Positions 1 to 7,396 of a stretch of DNA of 43,985 bases are shown one piece after another. This DNA is from an uncultured Bacteroidales bacterium. GTDB lineage: Bacteria > Bacteroidota > Bacteroidia > Bacteroidales > FEN-979. A program made the position numbers and the translations under genes. Within the stretch, counting starts at the first letter, position 1. Every line of letters begins with the position of its first letter. The notes under the pieces are model-generated. The model did not search any database. It was not told the DNA's origin and saw only the letters and a list, made by a program, of their open reading frames with translations. Where the stretch lies: the NCBI GenBank assembly GCA_903916595.1, contig CAIWXI010000033.1, positions 1 to 43,985 of the forward strand, in the 5' to 3' direction.

Positions 1-2
1 AC

Positions 3-110
3 CTGGAAGATGTCATCGGTCGATTGCCATACTTTAAAAAGAACGACGATCTGTCGGTTCTGCTACCGGCAAATTGGAAACAAGCAAGACAACTCCAGAA
101 ATCAACATAA
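3..110 (+). CDS. IS66-family transposase, C-terminal end (partial)
   Basis: The window opens inside a reading frame that stays open for 35 codons and stops at TAA 108-110. It contains LEDVIGRLP and, 11 residues later, LLPANWK. This leucine-rich stretch followed by LLPxNW resembles the short C-terminal element of IS66-family transposases, which often end within a few residues of that motif. The catalytic DDE core would lie upstream of base 1, so completeness and activity cannot be judged. The decayed region that follows fits an insertion-element border. The assignment rests on one short motif; another transposase with a similar tail is possible. Confidence 0.5.
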   Translation: MEDVIGRLPYFKKNDDLSVLLPANWKQARQLQKST

Positions 111-140
111 GCTTGGGAGTGTAGTTCCCCAACCCTTTAC
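111..140 (+). mobile_element. Possible right terminal end of the IS66-like element
   Basis: Directly after the transposase stop, about 26 bases (115-140) end in CCCTTTAC. On the opposite strand they begin GTAAAGGG and continue with GAACTACACTC. IS66 elements usually begin GTAA and have terminal inverted repeats of about this length just outside the last ORF. If 140 is the last base, the 8-bp target duplication would be TGATCACC (141-148). The left end is outside the window, so neither the inverted repeat nor the duplication can be confirmed. Confidence 0.3.
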
Positions 141-311
141 TGATCACCAATAATTTGTTGAGAATACAATAGATTACAACTCATTAAAATCACAATTGAA
201 AATAGGGCAATTTTCATTTACAAAACGTTTTTAAAATGGATATGTAGCATTTTGTTATACCTATTTGCAAGAATAAGGATTAAATTTGTTTTGGTAGCAT
301 AAAGTGTAGTA

Positions 312-341
312 CGATTTTCGGAATTCTTTTTCCGAAAATCG
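312..341. repeat. Perfect 12-bp stem hairpin
   Basis: CGATTTTCGGAA (312-323) is the exact reverse complement of 330-341, with a six-base loop TTCTTT. It stands in intergenic DNA 170 bases after the IS66-like end. It is not followed by a clean T-run, so a simple intrinsic terminator is not the obvious reading. Confidence 0.75.
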
Positions 342-343
342 GA

Positions 344-363
344 ATGAAAAAGCATTTTTTCAT
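344..363. repeat. Second hairpin, 8-bp stem
   Basis: ATGAAAAA (344-351) pairs with TTTTTCAT (356-363) around a GCAT loop. It starts two bases after the preceding 12-bp hairpin, so the two form a tandem pair. The A-tract/T-tract arms could serve as a weak bidirectional terminator, but there is no neighbouring intact gene to need one. Confidence 0.55.
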
Positions 364-548
364 GCATTCACTTCAAAAAAGGTTCATGAAAGAAATTCGT
401 GTTCAAATTGGATAGCTCATTATTACCTAATTAATTTTATCTTGCAGAACCGATCATTTTAGGTCCATTTCAGCGCTTTTCTATTGCATGACCAATAAGC
501 TGATATCGATAAATCCCACCAGAATAGCAATAGCTTTAAAAAGAAAGT

Positions 549-844
549 ATGATGATTTGGTGGAATTTTTTCCAGGAAAATCTTTGTTTAACCGAGCTGA
601 TAGAAAGAAATATAAACCGGTTCTCTGACAGTTTTATGTTTCAACAAACAATACAGGAAACGATTGAGGTGGTCGCAATTTGCGACCACCTCAATCGTTT
701 AAAGTTCTCTTCTAACTTTCCTTATGTATTTATTAAGAATGGAGCAGTGATGGTTGCGAGCGTTCTGAACAGCGACAGGGCCATTAGCGGGAAGATCAGG
801 CCAACCGCTGGCGAATCGGTTTTAAACGGGGTGATGAACACTGA
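549..844 (+). pseudogene. ORF6N-domain gene, copy A (internal deletion, frameshift)
   Basis: The translation has ERNINRFSDSFMFQQT and later VASVLNSDRAI. These line up with KRNIDRFPEDFMFQLT and LSSVLNSDRAI of copy B at 1045 onward. The family is the ORF6N domain, a short DNA-binding-type domain linked to phage antirepressors and very common in Bacteroidota. The N-terminal part expected before the ERNI motif is replaced by unrelated residues. After DRAI the sequence jumps straight to the C-terminal coding segment of the family, but out of frame: the original end GDEH-stop is at 833-844 in another frame. The jump matches a 169-bp deletion between GCCATCA-type short repeats as they exist in copy B. 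A 147-codon frame remains open to 992, but its tail is frameshifted read-through. Not expected to be functional. Confidence 0.7.
658..700. repeat. Perfect 43-bp palindrome in ORF6N copy A
   Basis: The 21 bases 658-678 are the exact reverse complement of 680-700, with one T (679) as the centre. The core GTCGCAA-T-TTGCGAC is shared with the shorter palindrome at the same codon position of copy B (1101-1131). The outer arms differ from copy B but still pair perfectly. Confidence 0.9.
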
Positions 845-967
845 AGTTTACTTCTTGTTAAAAACTCGTAGAAGTTCCTGGAAAATACCAAACGAGATAA
901 ACTTGAGGTGCCAAATTGACTCCTCAAGTGAAAAGGTATCGCAGAATGCGAACCCTTATTTGCAATT
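790..967 (+). repeat. Duplicated ORF6N 3' segment, unit 1
   Basis: This segment runs from GGAAGATCAGGCCAACC through the IGFKRGDEH-stop coding end to GCGAACCCTTATTTGCAAT. It is repeated at 1391-1570 with near identity at both ends and a diverged middle. The end of unit 1 abuts the start of ORF6N copy B, which suggests tandem duplication or stacking of related gene fragments. Confidence 0.75.
901..929. repeat. Imperfect palindrome in duplicated segment, unit 1
   Basis: ACTTGAGG (901-908) pairs with CCTCAAGT (922-929). The interior is partly paired around a central A at 915, with a T-T mismatch next to the 8-bp arm. Its counterpart in unit 2 is 1507-1531, where the outer arms carry different but again complementary bases. 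Confidence 0.65.
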
Positions 968-970
968 ATC

Positions 971-1445
971 AAAAATGCCGGATGATTATTAAGCGGAGTT
1001 ATATGAAGTTGAAACTCGTCGATTAAACGAGCAGGTTAAAAGAAATATTGACCGGTTCCCTGAAGATTTTATGTTCCAGCTCACAAAAGAAGAGTTCGAA
1101 AACTTGAAGTCGCAATTTGCGACATCAAGTTGGGGTGGCAGGCGAAAGCTTCCATCTGCTTTTACAGAGCCCGGTGTGTTGATGCTGTCAAGTGTCTTAA
1201 ACAGCGATCGAGCCATCAAAGTGAATATACAGATCATGCGTATTTACATGAGAATTCGTCAAATGTTGCTCACGCATAAAGATATTTTATTAAGACTGGA
1301 ACACTTAGAACAAACCCTCTCAGGGCATGATGATAAAATTCTCCTGATCTTCGAATACCTCAAACAGTTGAAACAATCCCGCCATCAACAGGAAGATCAG
1401 GCCAACCGCCGGCGAATCGGTTTTAAACGGGGTGATGAACACTGA
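971..1445 (+). pseudogene. ORF6N-domain gene, copy B (nonsense codon near N-terminus)
   Basis: This is the most complete copy. Reading from 993 gives AELYEVETRRLNEQVKR, then RFPEDFMFQLTKEE, TSSWGGRRKLP, FTEPGVLMLSSVLNSDRAI, a predicted helical C-terminus and RRRIGFKRGDEH, a classic ORF6N-protein layout. The ATG-initiated part starts only at 1071 and would lack the first domain strands. In the same frame upstream, MPDDY-stop at 975-992 aligns with the usual MLDxDL before AELY, so TAA 990-992 looks like a one-base change of TTA (Leu). The usual N-terminus of about 20 residues before this is not found, so the copy is truncated as well as interrupted. A short 124-residue product from 1071 (TGA at 1443-1445) could still be made, but a full ORF6N domain could not. 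Confidence 0.7.
1101..1131. repeat. Palindrome in ORF6N copy B
   Basis: Arms 1101-1115 and 1117-1131 pair around a central T (1116) with a single A-A mismatch (1108/1124). It encodes the LKSQFATSS stretch, the same place in the protein as the 43-bp palindrome of copy A and the palindrome of copy C. Confidence 0.8.
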
Positions 1446-1570
1446 AGTTTGTCTTTGGTTAAGACAGGTTGGATTGGTTGGAAAAATACCACCCGCCGGA
1501 ATAAAATGGAGGTGCCAAATTGGCTCCTCCAATGAGAAGTTATCGCAAAATGCGAACCCTTATTTGCAAT
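1391..1570 (+). repeat. Duplicated ORF6N 3' segment, unit 2
   Basis: Second copy of the 790-967 segment. It covers the C-terminal coding end of ORF6N copy B plus about 125 bases of trailing sequence, ending with the same GCGAACCCTTATTTGCAAT. A third trace of the conserved coding end (GAATCGGTTTTAAACGGGG) is in copy C at 1671-1689. Confidence 0.75.
1507..1531. repeat. Palindrome in duplicated segment, unit 2
   Basis: TGGAGG-t-GCCAA (1507-1518) pairs with TTGGC-t-CCTCCA (1520-1531) around A1519, with one T-T mismatch at the same relative position as in 901-929. The arms differ from unit 1 but remain complementary. Confidence 0.7.
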
Positions 1571-1585
1571 CAAAAAGAGATGCAG

Positions 1586-1702
1586 GATGAAGATTTTATG
1601 TTCCAGCTCACAAAGCAGGAGCTCGATGACTTGATATTCCAATCTGGAACATCAAGTTGGGGTGGCAAGTGAATCGGTTTTAAACGGGGTGATGAACAAT
1701 GA
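1586..1702 (+). pseudogene. ORF6N-domain gene, copy C (small remnant)
   Basis: A 39-codon frame reads DEDFMFQLTKQELDDL, then TSSWGGK, a TGA, then IGFKRGDEQ and a final TGA. It joins the middle of the ORF6N domain directly to the family's last residues, so the whole central and coiled part is gone; a stop codon marks the junction. It lies downstream of the duplicated segment and 75 bases before the YCF48-like gene. This is a relic, not a gene. Confidence 0.7.
1629..1657. repeat. Palindrome in ORF6N copy C
   Basis: ACTTGAT (1629-1635) pairs with ATCAAGT (1651-1657). TTCCA (1637-1641) pairs with TGGAA (1645-1649) around a three-base loop, with one mismatch between the two stems. It sits at the same codon position (before TSSWGG) as the palindromes of copies A and B, but the inner stem sequence is different. 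Confidence 0.75.
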
Positions 1703-1777
1703 AAATTTGTTAAAAGAACAATATCAGGCATAAGCCTCTCGTTCTATATATAATCCTTTCATATGTTGTGCATCACG

Positions 1778-3829
1778 ATGAAAACAGCCGTCCTGCTGAT
1801 TTTGTTGAATACCATTTCCTTACTGACTTTCTCACAATGGGTATGGCAAAACCCCCTGCCTCAGGGCCATTCCTTGCTGGCCGTATGCTTTACTGATGAA
1901 AACACAGGGTATTCGACAGGGGAGCATGGAACGATTCTCAAAACTACAAACGGAGGCATTACCTGGAACCTCGTAAGGTCCGGAACCAAGGAAGCCTTGT
2001 TCTCTGTTTGCTTTCCATCGCCTCAGTTGGGGTTCTCGGTTGGTTCGCACGGCAAAATCATTAGAACCGAAGATGGAGGAGCCTCCTGGTCTGCGATTGA
2101 GGGAGGTACCTCAAACAATCTTTATTCGGTTTTCTTCCTCGACAAGGATACCGGATACATCTGTGGTGAAAACGGAATAGTACTTAAAACTACGGATAGG
2201 GGATTGACCTGGAACCAGTCCGGCTCCGGAACTGCGTTATCTCTGCATTCGGTATGCTTCACTTCTTATGATACGGGTTACATCGTAGGTGACTCTGGGA
2301 TTACACTGAAAACGACCGATGCAGGATATTCATGGAAGCAATGGCCCAGCGGTACCTGGTTCGGCCTCAAATCCCTGTTTTTTGCCAATGACACAATGGG
2401 TATTGCCGTAGGGGATAACGGGATCATCATTAAAACCCTTCCGGGCGATACAAGCTGGAGAATACTAAGGAGCGGAACCCCAGTTTCCCTGGCTTCGGTA
2501 TTTTTCAACAGCCTTCAAACAGGCTATGCTGTCGGCTGGAATGGGACTATCATCAAAACCACCAACGGGGGAACGAACTGGAGTACCTTATCCGCAGTCA
2601 CAGATCATGATCTTTCGTCGGTATATGTCACAGATTCAGGAAAGACAGTTGCCGTGGGAAATCTGGGGACCATGATCCAATCCACTGATGGCGGATTAAG
2701 CTGGGATCATCGTTCAAAAGGAACCAGGGAATATCTCTCTTCGGTTTGTTTTGTGAATCCCTCTCAAGGCTATGTCGTGGGCGCTGATGGCACGGCAATG
2801 AAAACTATTAATGGTGGCGCTGAGTGGGAGTTGTTAAACACCGGGACGAATGAGGATCTGACTTCGGTCTGTTTTACCGGCCTGAATACGGGCTATGCTG
2901 TGGGTTTCAACGGCTATATTACCAAAACCACCGACGGGGGAATTCACTGGACTGAATCAGTGGCGGTAATTTCGGATAATTTAAGTTCTGTTGATTTTGC
3001 GGATGACAATACGGGTCTTGCCGTGGGCTGGGATGGAGCTATCCTGCGTACTCTGGATGCAGGTGCCACCTGGACCAGGCTTTCGGCCGGGATTTCAGAG
3101 GATATGTTATCAGTGCATTATTCAGCCCCGGGGACTGCATTTGTCGTCGGGCGTAACGGCAGACTCCTGAAAACTTCCGACAACGGGAACACCTGGACGT
3201 TTTTAATATCCGGAACCCAGGGTTCTTTGAATTCTGTATTTTTTACAGATGCTAGCACGGGCTATGTGAGCGGTGAAAATGGTGTTTTGCTGAAGACTGC
3301 CGATGGGGGAGTCTCATGGACGGTTTTGCAGACCAATACATTTTATGAACTCCGAACAGTGTTTTTCTCTGATCCCAATACGGGTTACGTTGTTTCGGAT
3401 TACGGTATGATCTTCAAAACCATAGATGCCGGCCAAACCTGGGTAGAGGTAAACTGCGGAACCCCGAATTTTATTTCTTCGATCTGGTTTACTGATGCAA
3501 ATAACGGGTATGCCGTGGGAATGTTCGGCACAATTTTAAAAACCACCAACGGAGGAGATGTTTTCATCGGTGAACCAAAACCGGTTGTAGAGGCATTTAA
3601 AGTCTTTCCAAACCCCGCCAGCAGCATGGTTACGGTCGATTGGGGCAACCCTTCAGCCGGAAACCACTTCATTGAAATATTCGATATCAAAGGCCGTCTG
3701 CTCATGCAGGAAAATATCAGCGAGCAATCCTCCCGCAAAATCGATGTCAGTGCTCTGCCCCGGGGAATCTACTTTATCCGGCTCAGTTCCGAAAACGGAA
3801 TTGCCGTGAAAAAGCTGCTGGTCGGCTGA
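1778..3829 (+). CDS. Secreted YCF48/BNR-type beta-propeller protein with T9SS sorting domain
   Basis: About 683 residues. A signal peptide (MKTAVLLILLN...) is followed by fourteen consecutive repeats of 41 residues. Each has the pattern L-x-S-V-x-F-x(5)-T-G-Y-x-V-G-x-x-G-x-I-x-K-T-x-x-G-G-x-x-W, the YCF48-like/BNR signature of propeller blades. The last about 75 residues (VFPNPASS, then GRLLMQ, LPRGIYFIRL, KKLLVG) form a T9SS type A sorting domain, so the protein should cross the outer membrane and be released or anchored at the cell surface. YCF48 in plastids and cyanobacteria helps photosystem II assembly; the secreted Bacteroidota versions have no settled role, and binding of a surface partner or polysaccharide is only a guess. 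Start: an ATG five codons earlier (1763) is in frame, but 1778 places the signal peptide at the terminus. No Shine-Dalgarno seen. Apparently monocistronic. Confidence 0.85.
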   Translation: MKTAVLLILLNTISLLTFSQWVWQNPLPQGHSLLAVCFTDENTGYSTGEHGTILKTTNGGITWNLVRSGTKEALFSVCFPSPQLGFSVGSHGKIIRTEDGGASWSAIEGGTSNNLYSVFFLDKDTGYICGENGIVLKTTDRGLTWNQSGSGTALSLHSVCFTSYDTGYIVGDSGITLKTTDAGYSWKQWPSGTWFGLKSLFFANDTMGIAVGDNGIIIKTLPGDTSWRILRSGTPVSLASVFFNSLQTGYAVGWNGTIIKTTNGGTNWSTLSAVTDHDLSSVYVTDSGKTVAVGNLGTMIQSTDGGLSWDHRSKGTREYLSSVCFVNPSQGYVVGADGTAMKTINGGAEWELLNTGTNEDLTSVCFTGLNTGYAVGFNGYITKTTDGGIHWTESVAVISDNLSSVDFADDNTGLAVGWDGAILRTLDAGATWTRLSAGISEDMLSVHYSAPGTAFVVGRNGRLLKTSDNGNTWTFLISGTQGSLNSVFFTDASTGYVSGENGVLLKTADGGVSWTVLQTNTFYELRTVFFSDPNTGYVVSDYGMIFKTIDAGQTWVEVNCGTPNFISSIWFTDANNGYAVGMFGTILKTTNGGDVFIGEPKPVVEAFKVFPNPASSMVTVDWGNPSAGNHFIEIFDIKGRLLMQENISEQSSRKIDVSALPRGIYFIRLSSENGIAVKKLLVG

Positions 3830-3934
3830 AATTCTTTGCTTACAATCACGAATCGTAACAATAACACTGTAAAGATGATGAGCGAAAGTCTTTTCAAGGA
3901 GCATCATTTTATCTGCAAACAAATATAATAATAT

Positions 3935-3942
3935 TATCTTTG
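3935..3942 (+). promoter_or_regulatory. Bacteroidota -7 box for the 4004 gene
   Basis: TATCTTTG matches TAnnTTTG and lies 62 bases before the TTG start at 4004, implying a leader of about 55 bases. No good TTTG was found 19-21 bases upstream, so this is a half match. Confidence 0.35.
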
Positions 3943-4003
3943 CTACTGGTTTCGGCCTGATGATCATGTCAGGAAAAATATCGGGTAATCACTAACTATT
4001 GAA

Positions 4004-5296
4004 TTGAAAAAATACTTGCTGATCTCTACCCTGCTGTGCTTTATTGTAATTAAGCTGGAAGCACAGCAAAATTTCATTAAAGGAGGCATACTCACAATCC
4101 GTAACGACAGTATGTTTGGAATGATCGACTATCGCGACCGGGAACAGAATCCTTCAACAATTACTTTTCAGAATGCCTCTGGTGAAAGAAAAACCTACAG
4201 GGCGGGTGATATAAATGCATTCTGGGCAGGCAGGGATGCAGTGTTTCTTTCAAAGCATCTCTCGATGGATATTTCGAATTTCCGTCTGCAGAATCTGCTG
4301 GCCAATGACTCTGCCATGATCGTAAAAGACACTACGGTTTTCGTGCGCCTGCTTGTCGGGGGGCCTCTGAACCTTTATTATCTGAAGGATGAACACGAGA
4401 AGGAGCATTTCTGGTTCCAGAAAGGGAATGATTCAATTTACGAAATGAGGATCGTAAGGAAAATGGTTAAAACAGGGGGAGCCTCACTCAGCAGTGATCG
4501 CTCACTTGCAACACTTAACTTGTATCAGGTGATCCTGCCGGGAATTGTTGAAGGATGTCCTGAACTTCAGGCCCAGGCTAAAACCATCAGCTTCTCAAAA
4601 CCTGCATTCACAAGGCTCGCAGTCCAGTATCATGATTGCATCGGGAAGGATAAACCCGTATTTGTTGCAAAGCAGAAACAGGTGAAGGTGACTTTCGGAC
4701 TTGTAGCCGGCGCTTCGGTGATCAGCCTGAAATTTCATACCTATGACGAATTGCCAATTACAAAGGCAAGCTTCCCCTCCGTCTGGACCTATACCGGCGG
4801 AGTAGCTTTAAAGATCATCCTTCCTTACCTTAACGGCTCATGGATCATATATAATGACCTGGTTTTCCGTCCGTACCATGTGACCGGTACCTACGACGAA
4901 TCCGACCCGACTTTCCCGTCCATTTCCAATCATTATACCTATGATTTCAACATGGCTTATATCAAGCTGAATACCATGCTCAGGTATCAGTTCCCGAAAT
5001 GGAAAGTCAAGCCATTTGTCAACATCGGGATGTCAAATTCGTTTGCAGTGCAAAATACCAATTCCTACACCTTTTCTTCCAATACCAAGCCTAAACCCAC
5101 TTACGAGGAGGGAGCAGCTGTACCTGAAACCAAATCCTACGAAGCTGGATTCATCGGGGGTCTCGGTGCAGTATTCAAAGGGTTCGGACTGGAAGTGAGG
5201 TACGAATGGGCAAATGGCATGAGCTCTTATATGACACTTACAGGTTCCGAAACCTCGTTCACCTTTCTTCTCTCATATACTTTCGGACAGAAATAG
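4004..5296 (+). CDS. Outer-membrane beta-barrel protein with N-terminal soluble domain
   Basis: 430 residues starting at TTG (no in-frame ATG gives the signal peptide). Residues 1-21 (KKYLLIST...LEAQ) are a Sec signal ending at AQ. Residues about 22-210 form a soluble domain beginning with FIKGGILTIRNDSMFGMIDYR, a pattern seen in many uncharacterised Bacteroidota envelope proteins. The C-terminal half alternates aromatic and polar residues (for example VWTYTGGVALKII, FGLEVRYEWANG) and ends SYTFGQK with aromatic residues near the terminus, as in PorT-like outer-membrane barrels. Probable location: outer membrane, soluble part in the periplasm. Substrate or function is unknown. The next gene starts 78 bases downstream on the same strand. 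Confidence 0.65.
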   Translation: MKKYLLISTLLCFIVIKLEAQQNFIKGGILTIRNDSMFGMIDYRDREQNPSTITFQNASGERKTYRAGDINAFWAGRDAVFLSKHLSMDISNFRLQNLLANDSAMIVKDTTVFVRLLVGGPLNLYYLKDEHEKEHFWFQKGNDSIYEMRIVRKMVKTGGASLSSDRSLATLNLYQVILPGIVEGCPELQAQAKTISFSKPAFTRLAVQYHDCIGKDKPVFVAKQKQVKVTFGLVAGASVISLKFHTYDELPITKASFPSVWTYTGGVALKIILPYLNGSWIIYNDLVFRPYHVTGTYDESDPTFPSISNHYTYDFNMAYIKLNTMLRYQFPKWKVKPFVNIGMSNSFAVQNTNSYTFSSNTKPKPTYEEGAAVPETKSYEAGFIGGLGAVFKGFGLEVRYEWANGMSSYMTLTGSETSFTFLLSYTFGQK

Positions 5297-5374
5297 AAGG
5301 ATCAATTCCGTATCGTTTTTCAAGGCTTCAGAATAATTTGTAAATTTATATTTCTGAATTTCAATCCGCTGATT

Positions 5375-6877
5375 ATGAAAGCTTTCCTGTTTTTCATCCT
5401 TGCAGGCTTTGCTGTGTGCACAGCTTCGGCCCAGGAATACCGTAACATCTGTACCCCGGGAACCACGTTTTTCAAAGACAGCCAGGGCCATCTTAAGGCG
5501 TTCAGAAGGGATTCGGTGTATCCTCAGCCCCTTCAGGATACCTTGTTTATTTCATACAGGGCCATCCATCCGCTTTATTATATAAATTATTGTTTTGATA
5601 CTGCAAATGGCTCGGTGCTGGGACGCAGGGTTTATGAAAAAACTGACGGCAGCTTTTATTTTTTCAATTTCAACCAGGATACGGTGATGATCAAAACCCA
5701 GGCTTCCCTTAACCAGCCGTGGAAATTCCTGAGCCTTTCGGGCAACCGAAGGATTGAAGCTACTGTGATTTCAATGGGCACGGATAGCATTTTCGGGACT
5801 ACCGATCAGGTGAAGGTCATATCACTCCAGGCAAAAAATTCTGCGGGGACAAACATTTCCCATTATCTCAACCAGGTTACAATCAGGCTGAGCCAGCATT
5901 ACGGACTGCTGAAGATGATCGATGTCTTCAACATCAACGATACCCTGAGCAACGATACAACCTATTGGTACCTCGCCGGGAAGACCTCGCCTGCATTGGG
6001 AATCCAGCCTTTCGGCTGGGCCGATGTGTACAATTTCAATGTGGGGGATATCTTCCATTACCAGGGATATTACCGATACAACAATTTAGGTCCTTACTGG
6101 AACGAGATTAAAAGGATCATCGGGAAAACAATATCCGCAAACAATGATACCCTGAAGTACCAGGTTGAATACTGCAGGATCAAATGGCTTCCCATGCCTC
6201 CTCCGAATACTGAAACCTTGTTCGATACGATCATTGAAACATACGTGCTTTCGGCCCTGAATCTTGATGATACCAGCCTTAGCAGACTGCCGTCGGAATT
6301 CCACAGTTCGGATCTCTGGGGGTTGAGAAGGGCTTCCTCATACCAGAGGGCCCTGAACTATAACAGCCGCACCGAGCAGGAGATCTGCAATACGGAATTC
6401 GTAAATAACGATACCTGCTGGGCATACCAGTTCGAGGGCTCATATCCTTATGTGTATTTTACGCCCGGACTGGGACAATCGAATTTTGTGAGTTTCGGGT
6501 ATGATATTGGCGTGTATTCCAACGCAGAAACCCTGGTGTATTTCAAAAAGGGGAATGAAACCTGGGGAACCCCGGTTTCGACCGATTGCCATACCCTGGT
6601 CGGAGTGGAACCCTCTCCCTCATCCGCAAACAGGAAAATAATGATCATTCCCAATCCTTTCAGCAGCAGGACAGAGATTGAGCTGCCCTTGCTGCAATCC
6701 GGCGAAGATGCTGATCTGACTGTTTATAATGATATGGGGCGGAAGATTCTTCAGCAGAAAATTACCTCTTCGCCTTTTGTCTTTATGAGAAACAACCTGC
6801 CTTCAGGGGTTTACCTGATTGTCGTTTCTTCACAAAACGGACGTATACTGCAAACAGCGAAACTCCTGGCAGAATAG
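5375..6877 (+). CDS. Secreted protein of unknown function with T9SS sorting domain
   Basis: 500 residues. Residues 1-19 are a signal peptide (MKAFLFFILAGF...ASA). The body (20-420) has no motif I recognise; it is rich in Tyr, Asn and Asp, with repeated DT/ND turns typical of secreted beta-rich Bacteroidota proteins. The last about 80 residues hold the sorting domain: MIIPNPFSSRTEIEL, VYNDMGRKI, LPSGVYLIVV and KLLAE. Exported by T9SS, final position on the cell surface or outside. Same strand as the barrel gene before it. Its stop codon directly abuts the stop of the convergent HTH gene, with no intervening base. Confidence 0.75.
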   Translation: MKAFLFFILAGFAVCTASAQEYRNICTPGTTFFKDSQGHLKAFRRDSVYPQPLQDTLFISYRAIHPLYYINYCFDTANGSVLGRRVYEKTDGSFYFFNFNQDTVMIKTQASLNQPWKFLSLSGNRRIEATVISMGTDSIFGTTDQVKVISLQAKNSAGTNISHYLNQVTIRLSQHYGLLKMIDVFNINDTLSNDTTYWYLAGKTSPALGIQPFGWADVYNFNVGDIFHYQGYYRYNNLGPYWNEIKRIIGKTISANNDTLKYQVEYCRIKWLPMPPPNTETLFDTIIETYVLSALNLDDTSLSRLPSEFHSSDLWGLRRASSYQRALNYNSRTEQEICNTEFVNNDTCWAYQFEGSYPYVYFTPGLGQSNFVSFGYDIGVYSNAETLVYFKKGNETWGTPVSTDCHTLVGVEPSPSSANRKIMIIPNPFSSRTEIELPLLQSGEDADLTVYNDMGRKILQQKITSSPFVFMRNNLPSGVYLIVVSSQNGRILQTAKLLAE

Positions 6878-7396
6878 TTACATTTTGACGAGTTTTCCAG
6901 GCTTTTTAACATAGGTACTTTCTTTCTCCCTGAGTTGCCAGTCTTCCTGAAGCTGACCTGCCTTTTGTTTCTGAAATAATTTCAGCCAGACCACTGCGGG
7001 AATAATATTTCCTGAATGAAGTTCCAGTCTTACAAATATTTTTTCGCTGGGATCCTCACGGTTATTAAGCAAACGGCTAAGTTTTGTCACATGCAACCCG
7101 ATCTCTCTTGAAAAATCAACTTGCCTGAGGTTGAGATCCCTGATATATTCTTCCAGAAAGTCGCCAAATGTCAGTTTTGCTTTATCGGAATCATCGCTGA
7201 TGCAATCTTCCATCCTGAACCGAAGCTGCAACAACCGTGAGTTAATCCTATCCTTTTCGCTGATCAAAGCAAGTTGTTTCCTGCGGAAAGCTGAAAATTC
7301 AAGATCTGATTTTTTTTGTTCTTCTTTAGTGATTTCGGCAGGAATCACATGGGCTTCTGCGATTTCACGTACAGTATATGTTTTTACTTTTTTCAT
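6878..7396 (-). CDS. Helix-turn-helix protein, possible antitoxin-like regulator
   Basis: 172 residues, cytoplasmic. Residues about 75-125 contain TFGDFLEEYIRDLNLRQVDFSREIGL followed by VTKLSRLLNNRE, a plausible XRE-type helix-turn-helix in which RQVDFSREIGLHVTKLSRLLN would hold the turn and recognition helix. An N-terminal charged helix-rich region (30-70) and a Lys-rich C-terminus flank it. The ATG overlaps the TGA of an upstream frame by four bases (ATGA), the arrangement of a translationally coupled pair such as a type II toxin-antitoxin module. That upstream gene is truncated (see 7393-7572), so this regulator may be an orphan. DNA target unknown; autoregulation would be expected if it is an antitoxin. 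Confidence 0.6.
   Translation of the reverse strand: MKKVKTYTVREIAEAHVIPAEITKEEQKKSDLEFSAFRRKQLALISEKDRINSRLLQLRFRMEDCISDDSDKAKLTFGDFLEEYIRDLNLRQVDFSREIGLHVTKLSRLLNNREDPSEKIFVRLELHSGNIIPAVVWLKLFQKQKAGQLQEDWQLREKESTYVKKPGKLVKM

Larger units (their letters stand above)
149..548. other. Gene-free AT-rich stretch with tandem hairpins
   Basis: No reading frame with recognisable content was seen on either strand. The stretch is AT-rich and holds two adjacent perfect hairpins (312-341 and 344-363). It separates the IS66-like end from the decayed ORF6N genes and may be the remains of sequence upstream of the first ORF6N copy. No convincing TAnnTTTG promoter with a -33 TTTG was found in it. Confidence 0.5.
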
